Position numbers and translations under genes: made by a program. Positions 51,822-60,661 of a stretch of DNA of 64,000 bases are shown here, in pieces. Position 1 is the first letter of the stretch. Each line of letters opens with the position of its first letter. The DNA comes from Acidisarcina polymorpha (GTDB lineage Bacteria > Acidobacteriota > Terriglobia > Terriglobales > Acidobacteriaceae): NCBI RefSeq assembly GCF_003330725.1, contig NZ_CP030840.1, positions 5,704,001 through 5,768,000 of the forward strand. The letters run 5' to 3'. Under the pieces are notes generated by a model. It was not told the origin of the DNA and did not search any database. It worked only from the letters and a program-made list of their open reading frames with translations.

Positions 51822-52772
51822 ATGGACTCAAGACTGGCGGGGCGCAACCGAACCGCAATGGGCTATGTGGCTTGTGCATCGGCCGGCTGTCTTTGGAGCG
51901 CAGGATTTTACTTTGGCAAGATCGCACTTGGGCAGATGGGAGTCGGGCATATGGTGCTCTACCGCTTCCTCTTCGCTTGCTTGGGACTGTCGCCGATCCT
52001 CTGGCAACGGAGTTTTCGTCAAGCTAAAGGTCTGAGTGGCGGGGAGTGGAGGTTGTTGCTGCTGGCTTCATTCCTGGGTGTGCCGGTCCAGTTTCTCATC
52101 CAGTTCTGGGGACTCAAGCTGACGAGCGTCTCGCATGCCGCTTTAATGGTGGGAACGATGCCGGTCATTCTGGCTGTTGCTGCGACGTCATTCACACACG
52201 AACGCTTGGATGGTTTCGGGTGGCTAGCGCTATTTGGCTCGACCTCGGGCGTGGGACTAATCGTATGGAGTGGCGTCGGCAGCGGAGGCTTGTGGGCTGG
52301 GTTGGCGAATGCACCAGGCTTCACCGGCGACTTGCTGGTGGTGCTGTCGATGCTAATAGCATCAGCATGGATCTTGATCAATCAACGGCTGATGAGGCGG
52401 CATCCACCGCTGGTGATAACTGCCTACGGCGTTATCTCTGGGACAGCGATGCTGGCAGTCTGGGTTCTGGCGGTGGATGGGCTGCCGCCGCTACAAGGCG
52501 TCAGTTCGGCAGCTTGGCTGGCGTTGGCGGCCAGCGGGGTTCTATGCACCGCAACAACGACGCTGCTTTGGAACTGGGGAATTCATCATGTCCCAGCTTC
52601 GCGGGCAGGCGTTTTCCTGAATATTGAGCCGGCGCTAGGTTCGGTGCTCGGGGTGAAGTTGATGGGCGACAAACTGGGTCCGCTGACCTGGGTCGGAGGC
52701 GCGCTCATCCTGGCGGCTGCGGTGATGTTGACGAGCCGGGGCGGGGTGGATGCTGAAGCGGTAATGGAGTAG
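51822..52772 (+). CDS. EamA/DMT-family transporter
   Basis: 316 residues with ten predicted hydrophobic segments in two EamA repeats, for example CLWSAGFYFGKIALGQM, LLLLASFLGVPVQFLIQF, LMVGTMPVILAVAATSF, LALFGSTSGVGLIVW, and in the second half LLVVLSMLIASAWILI, AWLALAASGVLCTATTTLLW, GVFLNIEPALGSVLGV. The family exports or imports amino acids, nucleosides or other metabolites; no substrate can be assigned. It is divergent from the cdd operon across 259 bp. A GGTGAG precedes the ATG. Confidence 0.88.
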   Translation: MDSRLAGRNRTAMGYVACASAGCLWSAGFYFGKIALGQMGVGHMVLYRFLFACLGLSPILWQRSFRQAKGLSGGEWRLLLLASFLGVPVQFLIQFWGLKLTSVSHAALMVGTMPVILAVAATSFTHERLDGFGWLALFGSTSGVGLIVWSGVGSGGLWAGLANAPGFTGDLLVVLSMLIASAWILINQRLMRRHPPLVITAYGVISGTAMLAVWVLAVDGLPPLQGVSSAAWLALAASGVLCTATTTLLWNWGIHHVPASRAGVFLNIEPALGSVLGVKLMGDKLGPLTWVGGALILAAAVMLTSRGGVDAEAVME

Positions 52773-52865
52773 CGCAACCCGGTTTCTACGGCTGTGCCTA
52801 GGTCTTCTCCTTTGAGGGTCAACTGCTTCCAGAGCCTGGGCCAAAATTTCCATGCAGAACCGATG

Positions 52866-54326
52866 CTAATTCAACGGTGAGGCAACGATCACGAGGGCTG
52901 CGTCCTTAGCGGCTTTCGATTCAATGTCGAGACCTTTCACCCACACAATCTCACCTTGCCACTCAAGCATCGGGGGTTGACTGTCGCGAGGAAGCCGCGC
53001 CCGCTGAAGGGCCTCCTTGATCTTCAGCGGCGAGCGGCTATAGCGCAGCGTCACCCGATCCCCCGGACGGCTGGCGCGAAGCGTGGCAGAGGGAAGCGGC
53101 GCCAGGCTCGGTTCTGTGACGGTCACGTCAAGATGCAGTCCGAATGCTGGCGCATCCACAACACCAGGAACCGGCAGTGTGTATTCGACCGAAGCAGAAA
53201 GCACATCACCGGCTGCAATCCCCATCGGTTCGCGAAGGAGACGCAGTTCCCGGGGCGTTCTTTCGGCGCGTAAGCCTCCAGACAAGTCCAGCCTGGAGCT
53301 ATCCGCGCTGCCATAGCTATCTGAGCCCTCAGAGTCGCCAAGCCCGCACAAGCTGAGCAACCGCTCGGTATCGGCAAAGGATGCGGTACCGCCGAGTTGC
53401 TCGACTGCAGTGCGCACGATTCGGCGTCGAAGCGCCGGGTGCAGCGAACGCAAGCGCTCGATTTCGATGGCCAGAGAGTCGCTCCCGGTCAGGGTGTTCG
53501 TCGCCCGCCCACCGCCGCGAACAGCTCGTCCGGGAAGAAAGAGGGTAGGCAAGAGGCGCGAAAGTTCGGCTTGCCAATACGCATCTTCGTCGCGGGCGAG
53601 GACGGCGAGCTGGGCAAGCTGCTTTCGGATCTCAGGGTTGAAGGTCCCCAGCTTCGGCAACAAGTCATGGCGGATACGGTTGCGGGTATACACAAGATCG
53701 AGGTTGGAGGAGTCTTGGCGCCACGGCTGCTGAATGGCCTTCAGCCAAGCCTCGATCTGCTCGCGGGTGGTATCTAGAAACGGCCTCACGATCAATGCCT
53801 GCCTGTTGGGCGCAGATTGCTTGGTGGGCCCGGGCTGTTTGGTGGGCGGTCTTAACACGGGGTGAATTCCGGATAGCCCCTCAGTCCATGCGCCGCGAAG
53901 CAGCCGGTGCACGACAGTTTCGGCCTGATCATCGAGGGTATGGGCGGTGACCAGGACATCTGCCTCCGCTTGCGCTAGAAGCTTCCAGAACCAGGCATAT
54001 CTGAGATTGCGGGCACTTTCTTCGAGACCTTGCCGATGGGCCGCTGCCTCTCCCGGAGTATCTACAGACTGGGGGTGAACGGCTAGGTCAAACTGGGCAG
54101 CCAAAGCGCGTACGAAGGCTTCGTCTCCATCGGACTCTGCTCCCCGGATGCGGTGATTCAGATGAGCAACCGAAAGGACGATCCCGAGCCTGTCTCTCCA
54201 CGCAAGGAGGGTCCGCAGCAAGGCGACAGAATCAGCACCCCCTGAGCAGGCGACGATGATTCGCATTCCTGAAGCGAGGTACCGGGTGTTCAGGAGCGGC
54301 GTATTGATGGTTGCGTTCTGGGTCAT
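52866..54326 (-). CDS. tilS: tRNA(Ile)-lysidine synthase
   Basis: 486 residues. It modifies C34 of tRNA-Ile (CAU) to lysidine, switching its decoding to AUA. The N-type ATP pyrophosphatase loop is CSGGADSVAL (about residues 27-36), with LSVAHLNHRIRGAESDGDEAFV and TAHTLDDQAETVVHRLLRG as further conserved stretches. The C-terminal half carries the substrate-binding and TilS_C regions (RASRPGDRVTLRY, LQRARLPRDSQPPM, IVWVKG). A start 20 codons inside (MRIIVACSGG) is possible. It is essential in most bacteria. The middle contains an insertion rich in Gly, Ser and Asp (LCGLGDSEGSDSYGSADS) with no known role. Confidence 0.92.
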   Translation of the reverse strand: MTQNATINTPLLNTRYLASGMRIIVACSGGADSVALLRTLLAWRDRLGIVLSVAHLNHRIRGAESDGDEAFVRALAAQFDLAVHPQSVDTPGEAAAHRQGLEESARNLRYAWFWKLLAQAEADVLVTAHTLDDQAETVVHRLLRGAWTEGLSGIHPVLRPPTKQPGPTKQSAPNRQALIVRPFLDTTREQIEAWLKAIQQPWRQDSSNLDLVYTRNRIRHDLLPKLGTFNPEIRKQLAQLAVLARDEDAYWQAELSRLLPTLFLPGRAVRGGGRATNTLTGSDSLAIEIERLRSLHPALRRRIVRTAVEQLGGTASFADTERLLSLCGLGDSEGSDSYGSADSSRLDLSGGLRAERTPRELRLLREPMGIAAGDVLSASVEYTLPVPGVVDAPAFGLHLDVTVTEPSLAPLPSATLRASRPGDRVTLRYSRSPLKIKEALQRARLPRDSQPPMLEWQGEIVWVKGLDIESKAAKDAALVIVASPLN

Positions 54327-54436
54327 ACCAAGTTGGGATTATTCACTTGCCAAGAAGCATCGCTTTGGAACTCTTATGCCTCCAGCAAGGCGCAATCGTG
54401 TTTCGATTGTTATCATCGCAAATCAGAGGACATGCC

Positions 54437-54883
54437 ATGAGCAGGCTATCTGCGAAGGCCATCGTGATCGGGGGGCTGGCAGGTATTCTGACCTCCGGGT
54501 TGGGAGCGGTTTTGCTGGTTTCCTTGGTCATGTCCCGCCTTGGGACGCTCCATTCTACGCGGAGTCATGCGCATACGACCGTCGCCCTCGCCATGCAAAG
54601 GAGCGGACCGGTTCAAGCTGCGGAACTTCTCTTGGGCTTCGGCAGCTCAGTTCTGGGAGGCTACATCGCAGCCCGGCTTTCGGGCCACGATGAACTGGTC
54701 AATGCCGCCTGTTCGTCGTTGATCTGCCTGTCTGTTGGGATCCTCAGCCTGGCATCGGGGCATGATTCGCAGTCGTTGATCGTGCAGGTTCTTATCCTTC
54801 TGGCTAGTCCACTTTTTGGACTTTTTGGCGGTTATCTCCACCAGTTGTGGACACGGCGCTCGTCAGCTCCAAACCTGGCCTGA
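54437..54883 (+). CDS. Hypothetical membrane protein with four hydrophobic segments
   Basis: 148 residues from the ATG at 54437 (GAGGAC 8 nt upstream). Longer upstream frames lack a ribosome site. Hydrophobic stretches are IVIGGLAGILTSGLGAVLLVS, a region near AAELLLGFGSSVLGGYIA, SSLICLSVGILSLASG and LIVQVLILLASPLFGLFGG, suggesting four helices. No motif is recognised; the glycine-rich helices resemble small bacterial membrane proteins of unknown role. It is divergent from tilS. The next gene, 90 bp downstream, encodes an exported protein. Confidence 0.65.
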   Translation: MSRLSAKAIVIGGLAGILTSGLGAVLLVSLVMSRLGTLHSTRSHAHTTVALAMQRSGPVQAAELLLGFGSSVLGGYIAARLSGHDELVNAACSSLICLSVGILSLASGHDSQSLIVQVLILLASPLFGLFGGYLHQLWTRRSSAPNLA

Positions 54884-54973
54884 AGGTTAAATTCAGGTAA
54901 CCAACTTGTAACACGCGAATGGTATCGTCCCGATTGGCGGAAATCTCATTTCCGCTGTTCTGGAGGCGAAAAT

Positions 54974-56653
54974 ATGAAGTTGTACTCTTCCCCACGGCTA
55001 TACCGGCGCGAAACGCTGCGGCGGACTGCCGCAGTCGTTGCTCTGGGCGCGCTGACCGGCAGTCTTGCGGTTGCCGCCGACGACCATTCCCCGGCCAAGC
55101 CACAATCCTTTTTTACTCCCGGAAATCTGGTGTTGAGCCGGAGTGTTTACGACAACAAGGCGAGCAATGTCACGGTCGGCGAGGTGCTGCCGCCGGGTTG
55201 CGCGAGCACATCGGTTGGCTGCCCCGCTGGGAGCAAGGCCACCAACAGTGGCATCTATCCATTCGTTTTCAATAATGTCCTGGCCGATGGCAGCTTCGGC
55301 ATCACTTCACCGATCTATCTAGATCAGATCGCTCCGGATGGAACGATCATTAACAGCCTGGAAGTGCCGAACAGCAGAGAAGCCGGAATTCAAGAAGGCA
55401 GAAGTCAGCTGGTAACCAGCTTCAGCTCGAAGTCAGAGGTCGGACTGCATCTGTCGACCGATGGTCAATATTTAGTATTCATGGGATATGTCGCTCCGGT
55501 AGATGCGCTCGACGTTTCTAATTCGAACACGCCAGGCGCCATTGATCCCACGAATCCAGTCGGGGAGACCTATTTCAGGGCCGCTGCCCGGGTCGACAGG
55601 CGCGGCAAGTTTTCCTTTACCGAGACAAACGCATATAGCGGGAACAACGGACGCGCTGCAATCCTGAACAACAGCGATGGAAACTTCATTTTCTATAGTG
55701 CCGGCAACGCCGGCAACGGCAACAATCCTCAGCCCGCTGGCGTCGTCTTAGGGGCGGGCGCACAGATCTTCGATTTCGCAGGAGAGCCGGAGAGCGAGCA
55801 GGAGCCAGGAACTCCGACACCAGTAGGCAGTTTCTCGGTGACCCAGCTTGGCGCGAAGGCGGACAAGATCGGAAAGGACGATAACTTCCGCGGGATTGCG
55901 ATCTTCAACAACGTCGTGTATTTCACTAAGGGAAGTGGTGGAAACGGCGTCAATACGGTGTATTTTCTCGACACGACGGGTGCTGCCTGCCCCAAGGGAG
56001 TGGGCCTTCCGTCGACCTCGGCGACCCTGCCGACGACCCCGATCGTTCCGGGACCTACGTTGACAACCACCGGGCTGCCTAGCAACATGTGCATCCTGAA
56101 GGGCTTTCCCTCGATCCCGAACAAGACCGCGACGGTGACTGCGTTCCCGTTCGGGTTGTGGTTTGCGAATGCGACCACGCTCTACGTTGCGGATGAAGGT
56201 GACGGCTACACGGGCGGCCTCGACCTTTATAGCCACGCCGCCAAGCAAACCACTGCCGGGCTGCAGAAGTGGGTCTTCGATTCGGTTTCGCAAAGCTGGA
56301 AGCTGGCCTATGTTCTGCAGAAGGGTCTGCGGCTTGGGGGTCCGAACCTGATCACCGGGTACCCGACGGGCATCAACGCGGCCACCGGACTTCCATGGGC
56401 TCCGGCAGCAGACGGTCTCCGCAACATTACCGGCAAGGTACTTCCCGGCGGCAAAGTATCGATCTGGGGGGTCACTTCGACGATCAGCGGCAACGGAGAT
56501 ACGGGCGCGGATCCGAACACGCTTGATCAAGTGATCGACGTGCTCGCGAACACCGACCCATCGGTGGCTGCAGGTGAATCCTTCGTTCGGCTTCGTCACG
56601 CGAAGAGCGGCGAGGTTTATCGCGGCATCTCGTTTACGCCGGGCTCGAACTAA
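54974..56653 (+). CDS. Large exported protein of unknown function
   Basis: 559 residues, preceded by an excellent GGAGG (7 nt before the ATG). The N-terminus (RRETLRRTAAVVALGALTGSLAVA) is a signal peptide, possibly Tat-like. The mature part is rich in Gly, Asn, Thr, Ser and Val, with repeated short segments such as FTPGNLVLSRSVYDN, DGSFGITSPIYLDQIAPDG and STDGQYLVFMGY, consistent with a beta-propeller or beta-sandwich. There are four or more cysteines in PPGCASTSVGC and later. I cannot name a family with certainty; similar proteins occur in soil bacteria without known function. A 9-bp hairpin terminator follows. Confidence 0.7.
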   Translation: MKLYSSPRLYRRETLRRTAAVVALGALTGSLAVAADDHSPAKPQSFFTPGNLVLSRSVYDNKASNVTVGEVLPPGCASTSVGCPAGSKATNSGIYPFVFNNVLADGSFGITSPIYLDQIAPDGTIINSLEVPNSREAGIQEGRSQLVTSFSSKSEVGLHLSTDGQYLVFMGYVAPVDALDVSNSNTPGAIDPTNPVGETYFRAAARVDRRGKFSFTETNAYSGNNGRAAILNNSDGNFIFYSAGNAGNGNNPQPAGVVLGAGAQIFDFAGEPESEQEPGTPTPVGSFSVTQLGAKADKIGKDDNFRGIAIFNNVVYFTKGSGGNGVNTVYFLDTTGAACPKGVGLPSTSATLPTTPIVPGPTLTTTGLPSNMCILKGFPSIPNKTATVTAFPFGLWFANATTLYVADEGDGYTGGLDLYSHAAKQTTAGLQKWVFDSVSQSWKLAYVLQKGLRLGGPNLITGYPTGINAATGLPWAPAADGLRNITGKVLPGGKVSIWGVTSTISGNGDTGADPNTLDQVIDVLANTDPSVAAGESFVRLRHAKSGEVYRGISFTPGSN

Positions 56654-56690
56654 GAACGGCGCTCTGCAACTATCTGCAAAAGCAAGTGAC

Positions 56691-56728
56691 GGCGGATGTT
56701 TAAACACATCCGCCTTCGTTGTCTCTCC
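56691..56728 (+). terminator. Terminator of the 559-aa exported protein gene
   Basis: GGCGGATGT (56691-56699) and ACATCCGCC (56706-56714) form a perfect 9-bp stem with a 6-nt loop, then TTCGTTGTCTCTCC. It is 37 bp after the stop codon. The U-tract is interrupted but the position and stem strength fit. Confidence 0.7.
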
Positions 56729-57063
56729 CCTTGAAGTGCGCCGACCGTAGGGAACGCAGCCTGACGAGAGAGAATTTAGGGACCGATTTAGTCGAAGCCT
56801 TGAATGTGACCGGTACGCGGGAGACGGTCACGATCATGCCGGGCGTGTTGGGCAATGAGAAGGCACTGGTCACAACGCGGGAGTTCTGGCATTCGCCGGA
56901 TTAAGAGGTGAATGTCTCGGTGACGCGTAAGGACCCTCAGGAGGGAACCCAGGTAATTCACTTGAGGGATCTTTCGCGGTCGGAGCCGGATCCGGCCGTA
57001 TTCGAGACGCCGGCCAACTTCACTATGCATGACCTTCGACAGCCCAGTCAGGCCACGCAGTAA
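56719..57063 (+). pseudogene. Remnant of an acidobacterial secreted-protein gene with in-frame stop
   Basis: From about 56770 the frame reads like the C-terminal part of a protein type I know from acidobacteria (RENLGTDLVEALNVTGTRET, then REFWHSPD). It is interrupted by TAA at 56902-56904 and continues in the same frame (EVNVSVTRKDPQEGTQVIHL, then FETPANFTMHDLR) to a natural stop at 57061-57063. There is no start or ribosome site near the remnant, so the 5' part is missing too. A single base change (for example TTA to TAA) would explain the internal stop. Family identification is from memory and needs a search; the in-frame stop is seen directly. Confidence 0.65.
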
Positions 57064-57164
57064 ACAGTCCCCGCCGGGTGAGACGTTCGTTTCTCGCGGC
57101 GGCCTTCAGGTTTTCAAGCCATCGGACAAGGAACTTAGGCTCCATCCTGTATACTCCTGATGCT

Positions 57165-57890
57165 ATGCGGGTTTATGTCATTCTACCGGCGGCTGGGCTG
57201 GGTACACGTATGGCGGCGGGAGCCGGCTCCTCCCCCGCGCCAAAACAGTTTCTCGAACTTCGTGGAACGCCAATCCTCATTCACACGCTGCGCGCCTTTC
57301 TTGACCTGCCTGCGATCGCCGGGATCTTTGTGGCGGTGCGCAAGCCGGAGATCCCGCGATTAGAGGCTTTGCTGGATGCCCATCGGATCGCAACCAAGGT
57401 CACCATCGTCGAGGGAGGCGACACTCGACAGTTAAGTGTCGCCAATGCGCTGGCAGCGATCCACGGGGACGATGACGACATCGTCCTGGTGCACGATTCC
57501 GTGCGGCCGCTGATCGATGCGGCGGTGATCTCCCGTACTATCGAGGCTGTGGAACGGCATGGCGCCGCGATCGTGGCCCTGCCGGCCGTCGACACCATCA
57601 AGCAAGTAGAGCGGACCGCCCATGGCGCAATCATCACCTCGACGATTCCGCGTGAATACGTTGTGCAGGCGCAGACGCCGCAGGGCTTTCGTCTAGGATT
57701 GCTGAAGCGGGCATTTCGTGAGGCCGCAGTCGATGGGTTTGTGGGGACTGACGAGTCTTCGGTGGCAGAGCGCGCAGGCATTGAGGTGGCTGTGGTACCG
57801 GGGACGGTCGAGAACCTGAAGATCACTCAGCAGAGTGATCTCGATTTGGCGGAATTCTTTCTGACCCAGCGCGAAAAGGGTCGAGGGTGA
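57165..57890 (+). CDS. ispD: 2-C-methyl-D-erythritol 4-phosphate cytidylyltransferase
   Basis: 241 residues from the ATG at 57165; an upstream frame from 57078 adds residues with no family match. It joins CTP and MEP in the MEP pathway of isoprenoid synthesis. The nucleotide-binding loop is PAAGLGTRM (residues 8-16) with an inserted AAGAGSSPAPKQF where the family has short glycine loops; VHDSVRPLI, VDTIKQVE and QTPQGFR are conserved. TATACT at 57150-57155 lies 10 nt before the ATG and no ribosome site is obvious, so a leaderless message is possible. ispF follows by 87 bp on the same strand. Confidence 0.94.
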   Translation: MRVYVILPAAGLGTRMAAGAGSSPAPKQFLELRGTPILIHTLRAFLDLPAIAGIFVAVRKPEIPRLEALLDAHRIATKVTIVEGGDTRQLSVANALAAIHGDDDDIVLVHDSVRPLIDAAVISRTIEAVERHGAAIVALPAVDTIKQVERTAHGAIITSTIPREYVVQAQTPQGFRLGLLKRAFREAAVDGFVGTDESSVAERAGIEVAVVPGTVENLKITQQSDLDLAEFFLTQREKGRG

Positions 57891-57977
57891 AGATAATGCC
57901 AACAAGCGTCGGAAGCGGGTGTGCTTCGCGGTAAGATTCAAAATGGCCTGGCAAGAAATACTACAAGAGATGAGACG

Positions 57978-58595
57978 ATGAGCCTGAGAATCGGTTGTGG
58001 CTGGGATTCACACGCATTTACCGCGGGGGTGCCGCTGCGCATCGGCGGTCTTCACATCGAGCACCCAGAAGGCCTCGCGGGCCACTCCGACGGCGATGTG
58101 CTACTGCATGCGATCACCGACGCGCTGTTGGGAGCGGTGAGCGCGGGCGACATTGGCAGTTTCTTCCCACCGGGAGACCCGCGTTGGAAGGACGCCGATT
58201 CGGCAATCTTTCTGAATTTGGCGCTGGAAGAGGTCCAGAATGCCGGATACCGCATCGTCAATATAGATACCACGCTGATCCTGGTCTCGCCGAAGATCCG
58301 GCCGATCGCCCACGAGATGCGCGATCGCATCGCCGATATGCTCGACGTCGAACCGGCTTGTGTCGGGATTAAAGCCAAGACTCCTGAGGGGCTGAACCTC
58401 GATCATGTAGCCCAGGCGCAAGCGGTGGTATTGCTGGAGAAGGTTGAAGACCCGGAAGAGTTAAAGAGCATGACGGCAGTCATCGAGAGCCAGCGTCAGT
58501 TGGAAGATGTGGTCGAGAACTTGGTCAGCACCGTGCACGGGGTACCTCGGCGGCGGGCGGTCATCCCGGCCTTTGACACCGAAGACATCACCTGA
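57978..58595 (+). CDS. ispF: 2-C-methyl-D-erythritol 2,4-cyclodiphosphate synthase with C-terminal extension
   Basis: 205 residues from the ATG at 57978. The core (about residues 1-160) is full IspF: zinc ligands D10 and H12 in WDSHAF, HSDGDVLLHAITDALLG, DIGSFFPPGDPRWK, and IKAKTPEGL. It cyclises CDP-ME 2-phosphate to MEcPP in the MEP pathway. Beyond the usual end there are about 45 further residues (KVEDPEELKSMTAVIESQRQ...PAFDTEDIT) that the family generally lacks; they are charged and partly helical. It lies 87 bp downstream of ispD; the pair is commonly adjacent or fused in bacteria. Confidence 0.94.
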   Translation: MSLRIGCGWDSHAFTAGVPLRIGGLHIEHPEGLAGHSDGDVLLHAITDALLGAVSAGDIGSFFPPGDPRWKDADSAIFLNLALEEVQNAGYRIVNIDTTLILVSPKIRPIAHEMRDRIADMLDVEPACVGIKAKTPEGLNLDHVAQAQAVVLLEKVEDPEELKSMTAVIESQRQLEDVVENLVSTVHGVPRRRAVIPAFDTEDIT

Positions 58596-58630
58596 GGTTT
58601 TCGCAACCGCTCCTTTCGATTGAGATAGGT

Positions 58631-58660
58631 GGAGCGGGCCGCCGCTCAAAATGCCGCTCC
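58631..58660. repeat. GC-rich nested inverted repeats after ispF
   Basis: GGAGCGG (58631-58637) can pair with CCGCTCC (58654-58660), while the nested GAGCGG (58632-58637) can instead pair with CCGCTC (58642-58647). The two stems are mutually exclusive. There is no T-run, so this may be an attenuator-like structure or chance. Confidence 0.45.
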
Positions 58661-58774
58661 TCGCCTCGGCCGCGCCCGGCTACTGTGTTGGTGAGTCGGT
58701 GTCTCCTTGACGTGCATGCGAGTTGATTGCATGCGACGGATCAGGTAGTGTGGGCGCAGTGCAAAGGAGATCGC

Positions 58775-59062
58775 ATGAACGCTCCCACGCTTGATCCGAC
58801 CCAGATCGCTGCCATCGCGATCCCTATGATTTTCCTGGGATTGATCTTTTCGGTAGTGATGGTCATTCCTTATTGGTTCATCTTCAAGAAGGCTGGTTTT
58901 AGCCCCTGGCTCGCAGTGCTCATGTTCGTTCCTCTGGCAAACATTATCATCGTGTATGTCGTGGCGTTCTCCCAATGGAAGGTTGTGCCGATACCGCCTT
59001 ACTCAGTGACCGCGCATCCTCATCAGAACTACCCCCCGCAGGTATATCCTCCTCAGACATAG
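58775..59062 (+). CDS. Small membrane protein of unknown function
   Basis: 95 residues from the ATG at 58775, with AAAGGAGA just upstream. Two hydrophobic helices are clear: IAAIAIPMIFLGLIFSVVMVI and WLAVLMFVPLANIIIVYVVAF, connected by YWFIFKKAGFSP; the FKKAGFxPWLAxLMFVPxxNI pattern is typical of a class of small bacterial membrane proteins without known function. The C-terminus is Pro/Tyr-rich (YPPQVYPPQT). It lies between ispF and gltX on the same strand. Confidence 0.8.
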   Translation: MNAPTLDPTQIAAIAIPMIFLGLIFSVVMVIPYWFIFKKAGFSPWLAVLMFVPLANIIIVYVVAFSQWKVVPIPPYSVTAHPHQNYPPQVYPPQT

Positions 59063-59162
59063 AACCGCTCGAGTTAGAGGATCCGGCATAACCGGGAGGG
59101 GTCGTGCGCCCTCCGGTCAACTCCGAAGGGCCAAATGCTTTAGCATCTGAAGTTGAGACACT

Positions 59163-60626
59163 ATGGCAGAGACATCTTCGGCACCACGAGTACGTTTTGC
59201 GCCTTCCCCTACCGGCTACCTGCACGTAGGTGGTGCGCGGACCGCGCTGTTTAACTGGCTATTCGCCCGGCATACCGGCGGTACGCTGATTCTTCGTATA
59301 GAAGATACTGATTTTGAACGCTCCTCCGAGGAGATGGTCGGCGGCATTCTCGACGGAATGACCTGGCTCGGCCTGGATTGGGACGAAGGCCCCTTTTATC
59401 AGTCCAAACGGCTCGATCTCTACAAGGCGGCGGCAGAAAGACTGATTGCCAGCGGGAGCGCGTACCCCTGTTTTTGCACAAAGGAAGAACTGGAGCAGCG
59501 GCGCGCTGAGGCGGCAGCGGCAGGCAGACCGCCCATGTATGACCGGCGCTGCCGCAGGCTGACAGCGGAAGAAGTGGCGGCGAAGCGGGCGTCGGGCGGA
59601 TTGGCGGCGATCCGATTCGCGGTCCCTGAGGGCGGATCCACCAGCTTCGACGACGCCGTCTTTGGACGAATTGAATTCGCGAACAGCGAGATTGAAGATT
59701 TCGTGCTGCTGCGATCCGACGGCATCCCGACCTACCACCTGAGCGTGGTCGCCGATGATATGGAGATGCGGTTGACGCATATCATTCGCGGCGCGGACCA
59801 TATCTCGAATACGCCCAAGCAGGTGCTCCAGTATCTCGCTTTGGGCGCGGAGTTGCCGGTATTCGCTCACGTCCCGCTCATTCTCGGGCCGGACAAGACG
59901 CGGCTCTCGAAGCGCCATGGAGCCACCAGTGTTCTCTCGTACAAAGAGATGGGGATTGTTCCGGAAGCCTTTCGGAATTTTCTAGCACTGCTGGGATGGA
60001 GTCCGCAGGCGGCCTCAAAGGACCGCGAGATCTTTGCTTCGGAAGAGCTGATCCAGCTTTTTTCGCTGGAGGGAATTTCAAAGTCGAATGCGGTCTTCGA
60101 TAACGATAAGCTGGCTTGGTTCAACACGGAATATATTCGCGCTTACTCAGCCGAGAGGCTGCTGCCCTTGATCGAAGAGGAGTGGGCGAAGGCTGGTTTT
60201 GAACCCCTCTGCACAACCGAAGAGATTCTGGCGATTATCGACCTGCTCAAGCCGCGAGCACGCAGCTTGAAGGATTTCGCGGGTGCGTTCAAGGCCTACT
60301 TCAGTGATGAATTTGAATTCGATACCGCCGCTGTGACCAAGTTCTTTAAGGATGAGGCAGTGCCGGCGCTCCTGGTTGAGCTGGGGTTCCGCTATGAAGG
60401 GGCGGAAGAATTCAGCGAGGCCTCAGCAGAGCAGATACTGCGGCAATTTGCAGAAGAGAAGGGCATTAAGGCCGGCGCGTTGATCAACGGTTCGCGGGTG
60501 GCGCTGACCGGCCAGGGCGTGGCTCCGAGTTTATTCGCTGTCATGGTCACCCTTGGGAAGCAGAGGGTGGTGCGCCGGCTGAAGGCTGCCGGAGAAATCG
60601 CAGTCGTGACCCAGGGGTTGAGCTAG
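59163..60626 (+). CDS. gltX: Glutamyl-tRNA synthetase
   Basis: 487 residues, class I aminoacyl-tRNA synthetase charging tRNA-Glu (and perhaps tRNA-Gln if discriminating enzymes are absent). The HIGH-type motif is FAPSPTGYLHVGGARTAL, the KMSKS-type motif is KTRLSKRHGA, and RIEDTDFERS is characteristic of GluRS. The zinc-like region (CFCTKEELEQRR) and YDRRCRRL are present. The C-terminal anticodon-binding part is all-helical with ALINGSRVALTGQGVAPSLF. Length is typical. No strong ribosome site precedes the ATG. The convergent cupin gene ends 36 bp downstream. Confidence 0.96.
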   Translation: MAETSSAPRVRFAPSPTGYLHVGGARTALFNWLFARHTGGTLILRIEDTDFERSSEEMVGGILDGMTWLGLDWDEGPFYQSKRLDLYKAAAERLIASGSAYPCFCTKEELEQRRAEAAAAGRPPMYDRRCRRLTAEEVAAKRASGGLAAIRFAVPEGGSTSFDDAVFGRIEFANSEIEDFVLLRSDGIPTYHLSVVADDMEMRLTHIIRGADHISNTPKQVLQYLALGAELPVFAHVPLILGPDKTRLSKRHGATSVLSYKEMGIVPEAFRNFLALLGWSPQAASKDREIFASEELIQLFSLEGISKSNAVFDNDKLAWFNTEYIRAYSAERLLPLIEEEWAKAGFEPLCTTEEILAIIDLLKPRARSLKDFAGAFKAYFSDEFEFDTAAVTKFFKDEAVPALLVELGFRYEGAEEFSEASAEQILRQFAEEKGIKAGALINGSRVALTGQGVAPSLFAVMVTLGKQRVVRRLKAAGEIAVVTQGLS

Positions 60627-60661
60627 AGCGTTGGCCGCAGCTTCCTATCTATCCGCACACT

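Noticed and set aside
55748-56707. 319-codon minus-strand frame over the exported 559-aa protein
   Set aside because: Arg-rich and without motifs; the plus-strand gene has a signal peptide, ribosome site and terminator.
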